From: Bacillota bacterium
Lineage (GTDB): Bacteria; Bacillota; JADQBR01
DNA length: 46,983 nucleotides
Assembly (NCBI GenBank): GCA_016278515.1
Contig: JADQBR010000061.1
Coordinates: 1-46,983 of the forward strand
Reading direction: 5' to 3'
The notes beneath the pieces were generated by a model, which saw only the letters and a list, made by a program, of their open reading frames with translations, was not told the DNA's origin and did no database searches. Position numbers and translations under genes: made by a program. This document shows positions 1-6,137 of this stretch, one piece after another; the first letter of the stretch is position 1, and the number at the start of each line of letters is the position of its first letter.

Positions 1-68
1 TCGATCTTAATGCCCTTGGGTGCAAAAGCATTACCTTTAAGTGCCGGAAGGCATGAAATGTTTTTGTT
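1..68 (+). repeat. 3' end of a structured repeat element (cut by window start)
   Basis: This segment is nearly identical to 27994-28063. It folds into an outer 10-bp stem (23-32 with 57-66) enclosing a 5-bp hairpin (41-45 with 50-54) capped by a GGAA tetraloop, followed by a T-rich stretch, so it may also terminate transcription. Differences from the other copy keep the pairing (G-C to G-U and A-U to G-U) and the GNRA-type loop. The element probably continues upstream of base 1. It lies just before the response regulator gene. Confidence 0.7.
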
Positions 69-107
69 CTTTTTTAATAATGATTTCAACTTAGGAAGGG
101 GTGATTA

Positions 108-797
108 TTGTTGGACGGAAAGATATTATTTGCAGACGATGAGAAGCAGATGCGGAATTTAGTAAAAATGTATTTGGAAAAAGAAGGCTTCGGGGTAGAC
201 GAAGCGTCAGACGGCGAATTAGCCATAAACCTTGCTAAAGCAAACAACTATGATTTGATTATTTTAGATGTGATGATGCCTGTACAGGACGGTTTAAGCG
301 TTTGCAAGAGCATCAGGCAGTTTTCTAAGGTACCAATTATTATGCTGACTGCTCGAGGAGATGAAATTGATAGAGTGTTAGGCTTTGAGTTGGGTGCAGA
401 TGATTACGTTATCAAACCTTTTAGCCCAAGAGAGTTAGTTGCCAGGGTGAAAGCACTTTTGAGAAGGACAAAAGAATTTAGTGCTCTGGACAATACTGGG
501 GATGCGTTGGCATTTAAGGATGTGCTTATTGATATTTCAGCGAGAAAAGTCCTATTTAAAGGTAGGGAAATCAGCTTAACGCCAAAGGAATTCGATTTGC
601 TGCTATTCCTAGGGAAAAACCAAAGAAAAGTCTTTACGAGAGAAGCTATTTTGGAACGGGTCTGGGGCTATGATTATTTTGGGGACCTACGTACTGTGGA
701 CACTCATATCAAAAACTTGCGGGAGAAGTTGTGTACCGGTTCTGACAAGTATATTCATACTGTCTGGGGTGTAGGCTACAAGTTTGAGGTGACTTAA
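108..797 (+). CDS. OmpR/PhoB-family DNA-binding response regulator
   Basis: Cytoplasmic transcription factor of a two-component system, phosphorylated by the kinase encoded next. Receiver domain at about residues 4-118 with acidic pair D10-D11, phospho-acceptor D54 in LDVMMP, T81 and K103 in IKPF. A winged-helix effector domain follows, at about 130-227, ending in the usual RTVDTHIKNLREKL and GVGYKF motifs. 229 residues is normal for the family. The TTG start is chosen because AGGAAGGGG lies 6-7 bases upstream. The stop and the kinase ATG are one base apart, so the two are co-transcribed. It resembles PhoP/ResD/WalR-type regulators; the target genes cannot be inferred. Confidence 0.95.
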   Translation: MLDGKILFADDEKQMRNLVKMYLEKEGFGVDEASDGELAINLAKANNYDLIILDVMMPVQDGLSVCKSIRQFSKVPIIMLTARGDEIDRVLGFELGADDYVIKPFSPRELVARVKALLRRTKEFSALDNTGDALAFKDVLIDISARKVLFKGREISLTPKEFDLLLFLGKNQRKVFTREAILERVWGYDYFGDLRTVDTHIKNLREKLCTGSDKYIHTVWGVGYKFEVT

Positions 798-798
798 A

Positions 799-2592
799 AT
801 GAATTTCATACGTAGTATTGTAGGAAAAATGTGGTTGGCTACAGTGATATTGGTAGTAGTTACATTTATAGTATTGGGCGGTTTTTTGACGCAACTGATG
901 GAAAATTTTTATTATAATCTAAAGCAGCAAGAAATGGTTCAGGACGGGCGCCGCTTGGCCCAATCAATTTCTCAAGGTGACAATTATGCGGTTGATCAGC
1001 TAAAGATTTTAGAGGATATCATAGGTTCTTCAGTGATGGTGGTTAATAGGGACGGACTGGTCAAGTCCTGCGGCGGTATGATGGGGATGCAGCCCGGCAC
1101 TAAGTTAAATACTGATGACGTAAAAAGAGTTCTGGACGGTGAAACCGTTACGACCCGGGGATTTAACGCTCAGTTTGACATGGCTATGTTAAATACTGCC
1201 GTACCAATAAAGCATCAGGATAAAGTAATAGGTGCTGTGCTAATTTACACCCCCGTACAGCCTATAAGTCAGACTATAGCGGACATGCGTAGAATTATTT
1301 TGTTTGCTGGCTTTGGCGCGTTAATGCTGGCAACGGTACTTGGATTTTTTATGACTAAGCGATTATCATTGCCTTTGTTACAGATGAAAGATATTGCCCA
1401 CAGGATGGCCAGTGGCGATTTTAAAGGACGGATGCCGATTAAAGGTGATGATGAGATAGGGTTGCTGGGTAACTCCTTGAATTTTTTGGCGGGGGAATTA
1501 GAAAATCATACGGAAGCATTATCCCAAGAAAAAGAAAAATTTGCTAATATTGTCAGCAGCATGTCAGATGGTGTGATAACTTTTGACAGTTCCGGTAATA
1601 CTATTTTCCTAAATGACCAGGCTAAAGAACTGCTTCATCTAAGCGATGAAAAGCTTGGTCAAGAACAATCAGTTAAGTTTAATCAGTGGATGACCAGGAT
1701 AATGGATGATGGGTCAAGTATTAAAGGCGAATTAATAACCTCTAATAAGATAATTGCTGTTCGCATGGCCCCGCTTTGGGATAAGGAACAACCAGTAGGT
1801 GCAGTGGCTCTATTACAGGATGTTACCAAGGAAAGAGAGTTGGAAAGGTTAAGAAAGGAATTTTTGGCTAGTGTTTCGCATGAGTTGCGCACTCCGTTAA
1901 CGTATTTGCAAGGCTACGCTGAAGCGATGCAGGACGGAATGGCGGAACGACCCGAGGATAGAGAACAGTATATTAAGATTTTTCTAGATGAAACTCTACG
2001 TCTCAGACGCCTGGTAAACGATTTAATGGATTTAACACAAATGGAAAATGGAAAAATGGCTATGAATATGGACATGCTGGATCTGGGCGCTTTGGCCCAA
2101 CAGGTTACAGAAAAAATGTTTCCTTTCTCGGTTGAAAAAAATGTCAGACTCTTGTGCACTGCAGCAGAAGGGATCTTAGTATACGGTGATGCCGATAGAT
2201 TGCATCAGGTACTAGTTAATTTGATTGATAATGCGTTAAGGCATACTAAAGCAGGGGAGAAAATAACAATAAGCGTTACGAAAAATGAAGCTGCTGAGAT
2301 AAAAATTAAAGATACTGGCTCCGGCATACCGGAGAAAGAATTGGATTATGTCTGGGAACGCTTTTATAAAGTAGATAAAGCTAGGACTAGGAAAGACAGT
2401 GGGACAGGGTTAGGTCTGGCCATAGTTAAAAATATTATTGACGGGCATGACGGTAAGGTTTTTGTAACAAGTGAGGTTGGGATAGGTACGGAATTCACCT
2501 GTATTTTGCCATTGGCAGACAGTGGCAAAATACAGAAAAAAGCAGTGCCCCATATTGACAGCGAAAACGAAAGAAAGTATAATAGAAGCTAG
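799..2592 (+). CDS. Membrane sensor histidine kinase (HAMP-PAS-HisKA-HATPase)
   Basis: Partner kinase of the preceding regulator. Two membrane segments (about residues 9-31 and 165-186) flank an extracytoplasmic sensor domain. Then come HAMP (about 187-238), PAS (about 248-345), HisKA with phospho-acceptor H361 in SHELRTPL, and HATPase with N box (NLIDNALRHT), G1 (DTGSGIP) and G2 (GTGLGLAIV). 597 residues and this domain order match PhoR/WalK/ResE-type kinases. The signal is unknown. The next gene starts 22 bases downstream, so a MerT-like transporter or membrane redox protein could belong to the same transcript; that link is inference. Confidence 0.95.
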   Translation: MNFIRSIVGKMWLATVILVVVTFIVLGGFLTQLMENFYYNLKQQEMVQDGRRLAQSISQGDNYAVDQLKILEDIIGSSVMVVNRDGLVKSCGGMMGMQPGTKLNTDDVKRVLDGETVTTRGFNAQFDMAMLNTAVPIKHQDKVIGAVLIYTPVQPISQTIADMRRIILFAGFGALMLATVLGFFMTKRLSLPLLQMKDIAHRMASGDFKGRMPIKGDDEIGLLGNSLNFLAGELENHTEALSQEKEKFANIVSSMSDGVITFDSSGNTIFLNDQAKELLHLSDEKLGQEQSVKFNQWMTRIMDDGSSIKGELITSNKIIAVRMAPLWDKEQPVGAVALLQDVTKERELERLRKEFLASVSHELRTPLTYLQGYAEAMQDGMAERPEDREQYIKIFLDETLRLRRLVNDLMDLTQMENGKMAMNMDMLDLGALAQQVTEKMFPFSVEKNVRLLCTAAEGILVYGDADRLHQVLVNLIDNALRHTKAGEKITISVTKNEAAEIKIKDTGSGIPEKELDYVWERFYKVDKARTRKDSGTGLGLAIVKNIIDGHDGKVFVTSEVGIGTEFTCILPLADSGKIQKKAVPHIDSENERKYNRS

Positions 2593-2614
2593 CTTGTTGG
2601 GAGGGGTCATTGCT

Positions 2615-2926
2615 ATGAAGGAAAAGATTGCTAGTGCAGGAGCAGTTGTGGCGGCGTTTTTCTCTTGTGTTACTTGACTGATGCCGCTGGTATTAGCTGC
2701 CCTCGGTCTGAGCGGTGTCGGGTTAGGTTCCTTGGCGGTATTTGTCAAGTATAAGCCGTTATTTGTTACAATTACATTTATATTGCTGGGTTTTTCCTAT
2801 TATCTGATTTATTATAAATCCAAGGGCAGTCGATGGAATAAAATTGTCTTTTGGTTTTCAGTTTCTTTAATAATATTAATGGAAATTTATACAAGCCGTT
2901 ACCTGTTTTTATCTTTATTTACCTAA
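2615..2926 (+). CDS. MerT-like small membrane protein, predicted selenoprotein (in-frame TGA as Sec)
   Basis: Read from ATG 2615 (GGGAGGGG about 8 bases upstream) the frame runs to TAA at 2924-2926, interrupted only by TGA at 2675-2677. With the TGA read as an amino acid the product has 103 residues and three predicted membrane segments. The stretch after it (LMPLVLAALGLSG) matches MerT mercuric-ion transporters after their Cys-Cys pair (CLGPLVLIALGFSG in Tn501 MerT), so TGA falls on the second conserved Cys. It also forms C18-V-T-U21, a CxxU redox motif, and C18 is the only Cys. A SECIS-like hairpin follows. The downstream ATG at 2681 has no ribosome site, which argues against a separate short gene. 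The alternative is a point-mutated pseudogene. The substrate need not be mercury; a rhodanese gene follows. Confidence 0.75.
2678..2719 (+). promoter_or_regulatory. Candidate bacterial SECIS element
   Basis: Directly after the TGA, 2680-2688 can pair with 2711-2719 (nine pairs, two of them G-U). Alternatively a compact hairpin forms from CTC 2702-2704 and GAG 2710-2712 with loop GGTCT at 2705-2709. The loop GG is about 28 bases past the TGA, inside the range known for bacterial SECIS hairpins, and GGUCU also occurs in the loop of the E. coli fdhF element. The fold was made by eye; no energy calculation was done. Confidence 0.5.
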
Positions 2927-2964
2927 ACTAAATTGGTAGGGGATTTGTCAGAGGTGATACTCTA

Positions 2965-3336
2965 ATGAAAAAGCAAAGTTATTTTTTAATTATACTGTTA
3001 ATTATGTTGACTGTATCTGCTGGTTGTTCAAACAACGGTTACAAGTCGGCTGACTCAGAGCAAGCGAAAGAGTTGGTAGATCAAGGAGTTACCGTAATTG
3101 ATGTGCGTACTGAACTGGAGTACCAGCAGGGTCATATAGAAAGCTCTCAACTTATTTCTTTTAGTGAACTGGCAGAAAAAGCAGAAAAGTGGTCAAAAGA
3201 TAAAAAAATTCTCATTGTTTGTGCTTCTGGTTCGCGTAGTGGAGCGGCAGCACAAATGCTAGCAGAGAAAGGTTATACTGAGGTGTATAATTTAATCGGC
3301 GGGCTTTATCAATGGCCCTATGGCTTAGTTAAATAA
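2965..3336 (+). CDS. Rhodanese-domain lipoprotein
   Basis: Extracytoplasmic, membrane-anchored rhodanese. The N-terminus is a lipoprotein signal peptide ending in the lipobox LTVSAGC (Cys about residue 21). A single rhodanese domain follows with the VIDVRTELEYQQGHI motif and the active-site loop around the Cys of VCASGSRS, ending in GGLYQW. Single-domain rhodaneses carry persulfide sulfur or handle other thiol chemistry. It lies 38 bases after the predicted MerT-like selenoprotein, so a joint role in extracytoplasmic thiol, selenol or metal chemistry is plausible but inferred. ATG start. Confidence 0.9.
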   Translation: MKKQSYFLIILLIMLTVSAGCSNNGYKSADSEQAKELVDQGVTVIDVRTELEYQQGHIESSQLISFSELAEKAEKWSKDKKILIVCASGSRSGAAAQMLAEKGYTEVYNLIGGLYQWPYGLVK

Positions 3337-3352
3337 ATCGGAGGTGATTTTC

Positions 3353-3553
3353 ATGCCTAATTATGATTTTAGATGTAAAGATTGTGGGGAAGCTTTCTCC
3401 AAGAGGGTATCCTGGAGTGAAAAAGAAAAAGTTGTTTGTCCAAAATGTGAAGGTAAGACTAAACAGTTGTTTACTGGCTTTGGCATGATAAAAGGTGCCG
3501 GCTCGGGAAGTACTGGCAGCGACTGCGGCCCTGTCGGAAGCCCTTTTGGGTGA
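3353..3553 (+). CDS. FmdB-type zinc ribbon protein
   Basis: A 66-residue protein starting MPNYDFRCKDCG with a CxxC...CxxC zinc ribbon (CKDC and CPKC) in the first 40 residues, then a Gly/Ser-rich tail. This is the FmdB/CxxC putative regulatory family, whose biochemical role is poorly known. ATG 3353 is preferred over the in-frame GTG at 3344 because that GTG lies inside the Shine-Dalgarno GGAGGTG (3340-3346). It follows the rhodanese gene by 16 bases and is probably co-transcribed; a terminator follows. Confidence 0.85.
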   Translation: MPNYDFRCKDCGEAFSKRVSWSEKEKVVCPKCEGKTKQLFTGFGMIKGAGSGSTGSDCGPVGSPFG

Positions 3554-3589
3554 GGTTAATACACAAAAGCAGTTTGCTTTTGATAGGAG

Positions 3590-3622
3590 GCGGTGCGGGA
3601 TAATGTGCCGCTTTTCTTATTT
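3590..3622 (+). terminator. Rho-independent terminator after the FmdB-type gene
   Basis: A 7-bp stem (3590-3596 with 3605-3611, two G-U pairs) with an 8-base loop is followed by TTTTCTTATTTT. A smaller AAAAGCA/TGCTTTT hairpin lies just upstream. Confidence 0.7.
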
Positions 3623-3683
3623 TGGTTGTTGGTTGTTTTTCTAAAATTCACCATATTTACCGCAAATATTATTTCAACCTACA

Positions 3684-3712
3684 TTGACAGTTAGTATTTG
3701 TTATAATATCAT
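3684..3712 (+). promoter_or_regulatory. Sigma-A-type promoter for the TPR gene
   Basis: TTGACA at 3684-3689 and TATCAT at 3707-3712 with a 17-base spacer. A better-looking TATAAT at 3702 would give a spacer of only 12. It lies about 55 bases before the TPR gene and after a terminator. Confidence 0.6.
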
Positions 3713-3767
3713 AACCGTGTGAGTAATAATCGGAGTTAATTTTGGGTATGGAGAGGGGTAGTTTCTT

Positions 3768-4397
3768 ATGATGAAATTTTTGCGGAAAAATAATAAAATT
3801 ATTTTCCTAGTTTTTACACCTATTTTAGCTGTTGGCCTTGTACTATCTTTTACAATATGGTCAAGCCCTCAGGCTAGTGGTGGCGCAACAGGCAGTAACC
3901 AAACTCAAGCTCCTCAAGGAGGCGATGCCGTGAAGGGTATGTTAACCGATATTAGGCAATTTGAACAAGCGTTAAAGGCAGCACCGGACAACCCAACTAT
4001 GTTAGTGAATTTAGGCAATAAATCATATGATTTGGGAGTTCAGTACTTCGGACTGCAGCAGGTTGAGGACGGTGTAAAATACCTGACTAAAGCAACGGAA
4101 GCATATAAAAAAGCTTTAGAAATCGGTGAACCGGATGCAAACGTGGCCACCGACTTGGCAACAGCAGCGTTTTATAGCAATCAATATGATTTAGCAGATG
4201 AATATTTTAATAAGGCCCTCGAGATAGATCCAGAACATCTCACGGCCAAACGAAACTATGGTGTGTTCTTAATGGAAGCCATGCAGAATTATGATAAAGC
4301 AATCCAACAATGGGAAGCAGTTTTAGCATTAAACCCAGACCCGACTACTAAGAGTTCGCTGGAACAATTAATTCAGGATGCTAAAAGTCGCAAATAA
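3768..4397 (+). CDS. Membrane-anchored TPR protein
   Basis: 209 residues: an N-terminal membrane anchor (about residues 10-29), a Gly/Ser/Gln-rich linker, then tetratricopeptide repeats to the end (for example ANVATDLATAAFYSNQYDLADEYFNKALEIDP). Such repeats are protein-docking modules. Next to a CcmH homologue it may act like the TPR domain of CcmI/NrfG, which presents apocytochrome c; this rests on context alone. Two adjacent ATG codons (3768 and 3771) follow GGAGAGGGG. It has its own promoter and terminator, so it is a separate transcript from the next gene. Confidence 0.8.
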   Translation: MMKFLRKNNKIIFLVFTPILAVGLVLSFTIWSSPQASGGATGSNQTQAPQGGDAVKGMLTDIRQFEQALKAAPDNPTMLVNLGNKSYDLGVQYFGLQQVEDGVKYLTKATEAYKKALEIGEPDANVATDLATAAFYSNQYDLADEYFNKALEIDPEHLTAKRNYGVFLMEAMQNYDKAIQQWEAVLALNPDPTTKSSLEQLIQDAKSRK

Positions 4398-4418
4398 AAT
4401 AGCTAGATTATAGTGTTT

Positions 4419-4453
4419 AAGCCCTGTATTTTATGAAATACAGGGCTTTCTTT
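4419..4453 (+). terminator. Rho-independent terminator after the TPR gene
   Basis: Perfect 13-bp stem (4419-4431 with 4436-4448) with loop TATG, followed by TTCTTT. Confidence 0.9.
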
Positions 4454-4497
4454 ATATAGAAAATGGCCATTAATTGTTCTCAGTTGTTTAGATTTAC

Positions 4498-4526
4498 TTG
4501 ACTAGAGAGATTTTTCGTTATATTTT
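4498..4526 (+). promoter_or_regulatory. Possible promoter of the ccmH-like gene
   Basis: TTGACT at 4498-4503 and TATTTT at 4521-4526, spacer 17; TATATT at 4519 would give spacer 15. The match is only fair, but it is the best candidate between the preceding terminator and the gene. Confidence 0.4.
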
Positions 4527-4598
4527 ATAGAAGGAGATAAGTATAGACATAGCGAAAAGATTTAATACTGGGGTTAAATTGGTAAGGGGGTTAATAAG

Positions 4599-5060
4599 TT
4601 GAAAGTCCTACGTCTATTAGTTGTCACATTAGTTTTATTTAGTTTGTCAGGTTCCGTAGCTTGGGCCGGGGAATTAACTTCTCAGGCGGGAATAAATCTT
4701 TTTATGGCACCAGATTTCTGTGGTAAGACGTTAGCCGCCTGTGAGGGAGGGCTTTCGGAGCAGATGCGCCAAGAAGTAGCCGCTATGGCAGAATCCGGTA
4801 AGACAAAAGACGAAGTCATTAATCATTATGTGGGTATTTATGGGCAGCAGATATTGGCAGCACCGCCCAAGGAAGGATTTTATCTAACCGCGTGGCTAAT
4901 GCCTATTATAGGTCTTGGGGCCGGATTAGCAGCGGTTGTAGTATACCTCCAACGTACAAAAGGCAGTGGCAAAGCGAGAAGTAATAAACAGATTGCCAAG
5001 GATGATGAAAGTGGTTTATATGACGATGAAGTGGATGAAGAAATAAAAAAATATCTGTAA
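4599..5060 (+). CDS. CcmH-family cytochrome c maturation protein
   Basis: 153 residues: a signal peptide (to about AWA, residue 23), a CcmH-like helical domain with FCGKTLAAC, EQMRQEV and the typical INHYVGIYGQQILAAPPKEGF stretch, then one C-terminal membrane segment (about 98-116) and an acidic tail. CcmH proteins reduce or present the CxxCH of apocytochrome c for heme attachment. The usual compact CxxC of CcmH is here two Cys seven residues apart. TTG 4599 follows AAGGGGG. No other ccm genes are in the window, so they must lie elsewhere. The presence of a CcmH protein implies c-type cytochromes. Confidence 0.75.
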   Translation: MKVLRLLVVTLVLFSLSGSVAWAGELTSQAGINLFMAPDFCGKTLAACEGGLSEQMRQEVAAMAESGKTKDEVINHYVGIYGQQILAAPPKEGFYLTAWLMPIIGLGAGLAAVVVYLQRTKGSGKARSNKQIAKDDESGLYDDEVDEEIKKYL

Positions 5061-5138
5061 CTTAATTATGATTTAGGGATACACTAAAACCGTAGATTCT
5101 GATTTCTTCTGTGGTTCTATTTCTATCTCGCAATTCCC

Positions 5139-5173
5139 CAATAGCTATAGCAAAAAGATTGCTATAGCTATTG
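5139..5173. repeat. Perfect 14-bp inverted repeat, likely operator
   Basis: Bases 5139-5152 are the exact reverse complement of 5160-5173, with a 7-base spacer. The right arm overlaps the first three bases of the TTGACA box at 5171, so a bound dimer would block polymerase. No T-run follows, so it is not an ordinary terminator of the upstream gene. The cognate regulator is unknown. Confidence 0.75.
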
Positions 5174-5199
5174 ACAGCGTAAAAACACTATACTATAAT
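5171..5199 (+). promoter_or_regulatory. Consensus sigma-A promoter of the ferredoxin operon
   Basis: TTGACA (5171-5176), 17-base spacer, TATAAT (5194-5199): a full consensus match. Transcription would start near 5206, about 55 bases before the first gene. A promoter this strong fits control by the overlapping inverted repeat. Confidence 0.85.
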
Positions 5200-5261
5200 A
5201 ATAAATAGATACCCTGAAGGGGTATATAGTAGATAATATGGCGTAACTGTGGGGGATGCAA

Positions 5262-5429
5262 ATGAATATTGAAGAAGAAATTAATGACGTATCATCCAAA
5301 TTGGAGGACTTGAGGAAGCGACTGCCTGCTCATTCACTTAAACCCAGCATGTGGGAACAAGTGGAGGAGTTGGAAGAGCGACTGGAGTACCTGCTCGGGT
5401 TAGTCGGCAAGAAAGAGGGCGGTAGTTAA
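5262..5429 (+). CDS. Small coiled-coil protein of unknown function
   Basis: A 55-residue frame beginning MNIEEEINDVSSKLEDLRKR and ending GLVGKKEGGS, mostly charged amphipathic helix with a Pro-containing break (RLPAHSLKPSMW), so it is probably a two-helix coiled coil. ATG 5262 follows GGGGG, and the stop overlaps the start of the ferredoxin gene (TAATG), showing translational coupling. It is too short for many gene finders. Function not recognised; it may be a partner of the ferredoxin-like protein. Confidence 0.7.
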   Translation: MNIEEEINDVSSKLEDLRKRLPAHSLKPSMWEQVEELEERLEYLLGLVGKKEGGS

Positions 5430-5614
5430 TGCCCATTTTAAGAGCAGTAATTGACGGAGATAAGTGCCTTAAGGAAGATTATTGCCCGCCAATGGAACAG
5501 TGCCCGACAGGAGCGATTCTCGATGATGAAGGTTTTCGATTTGTAACCAATGATTGTCGTGGCTGTAAGAAGTGTGTGATTTTATGTACCCACCGCGCAA
5601 TTAGTTTAATTTAG
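5429..5614 (+). CDS. Small ferredoxin-like 4Fe-4S protein
   Basis: 61 residues. The C-terminal half carries a full CxxCxxCxxxC cluster motif (CRGCKKCVILC). The N-terminal half has three widely spaced Cys (CLKEDYCPPMEQCP), close to but not matching a second cluster motif; the Cys before PTGAI could serve as the fourth ligand of the C-terminal cluster, as in 2x4Fe-4S ferredoxins. Likely a soluble electron carrier or a subunit-like protein with one cluster. Start overlaps the stop of the upstream coiled-coil gene. Confidence 0.85.
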   Translation: MPILRAVIDGDKCLKEDYCPPMEQCPTGAILDDEGFRFVTNDCRGCKKCVILCTHRAISLI

Positions 5615-5674
5615 CTAGGATTTTTGAAAGATGTGACAATTTTAAATAATTTTAATTAGAAGGAGTGATTATTA

Positions 5675-5986
5675 ATGGCAGGTATAGTTCAGTTAACCGA
5701 TGCTAATTTTGACCAATCAGTGAAAGAAGGTAAAGTCTTGGTAGATTTTTGGGCACCGTGGTGTGGACCTTGTAAAATGATGGCGCCGGTTCTAGAGGAA
5801 TTAGCCAAAGAAAATAATGAGATTACTATTGCGAAATTAAACGTTGATGAAAACCCGCAAGTCGCCGCTAAGTACGGAATTATGAGTATTCCTACGCTGG
5901 CACTTCTGGAGAATGGTCAGGAAAAAGATAGAATTATTGGCTTTACTGATAAGCAAGGCATAAAGAATAAGCTTAAGATGGCTTAA
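5675..5986 (+). CDS. trxA: Thioredoxin
   Basis: 103 residues with one thioredoxin fold, active site WAPWCGPCK at about residues 28-36 and the cis-proline loop SIPTLAL near residue 72. Cytoplasmic dithiol reductant. AGAAGGAG lies about 9 bases before the ATG. It follows the ferredoxin gene by 60 bases without an obvious terminator, so it could be read from the same promoter. A strong terminator follows. Confidence 0.95.
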   Translation: MAGIVQLTDANFDQSVKEGKVLVDFWAPWCGPCKMMAPVLEELAKENNEITIAKLNVDENPQVAAKYGIMSIPTLALLENGQEKDRIIGFTDKQGIKNKLKMA

Positions 5987-5996
5987 GCAGCAATAT

Positions 5997-6032
5997 AAAA
6001 AGTTCCAAGGAAATTTCCTTGGAACTTTTTAT
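5997..6032 (+). terminator. Rho-independent terminator after trxA
   Basis: Two perfect 17-base arms (5997-6013 and 6014-6030) with A-rich and T-rich outer ends; it could terminate in both directions. Confidence 0.9.
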
Positions 6033-6137
6033 ATTAACTTGCCGCTTAACTTAGCATATCTGTTAAAATGTTAGTAAATAGGTTAAACTTATGTAAACAA
6101 TACTTAGATGCACTACTGAAAAAGGGGTGTTTATCTC

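Noticed and set aside
2681-2926. Separate 81-residue protein from ATG 2681
   Set aside because: No ribosome site before this ATG, and the MerT similarity and strong ribosome site both extend upstream through the TGA.
3684-3707. TTGACA with TATAAT at 3702 as the TPR gene promoter
   Set aside because: The spacer would be only 12 bases; TATCAT at 3707 gives 17 and was used instead.
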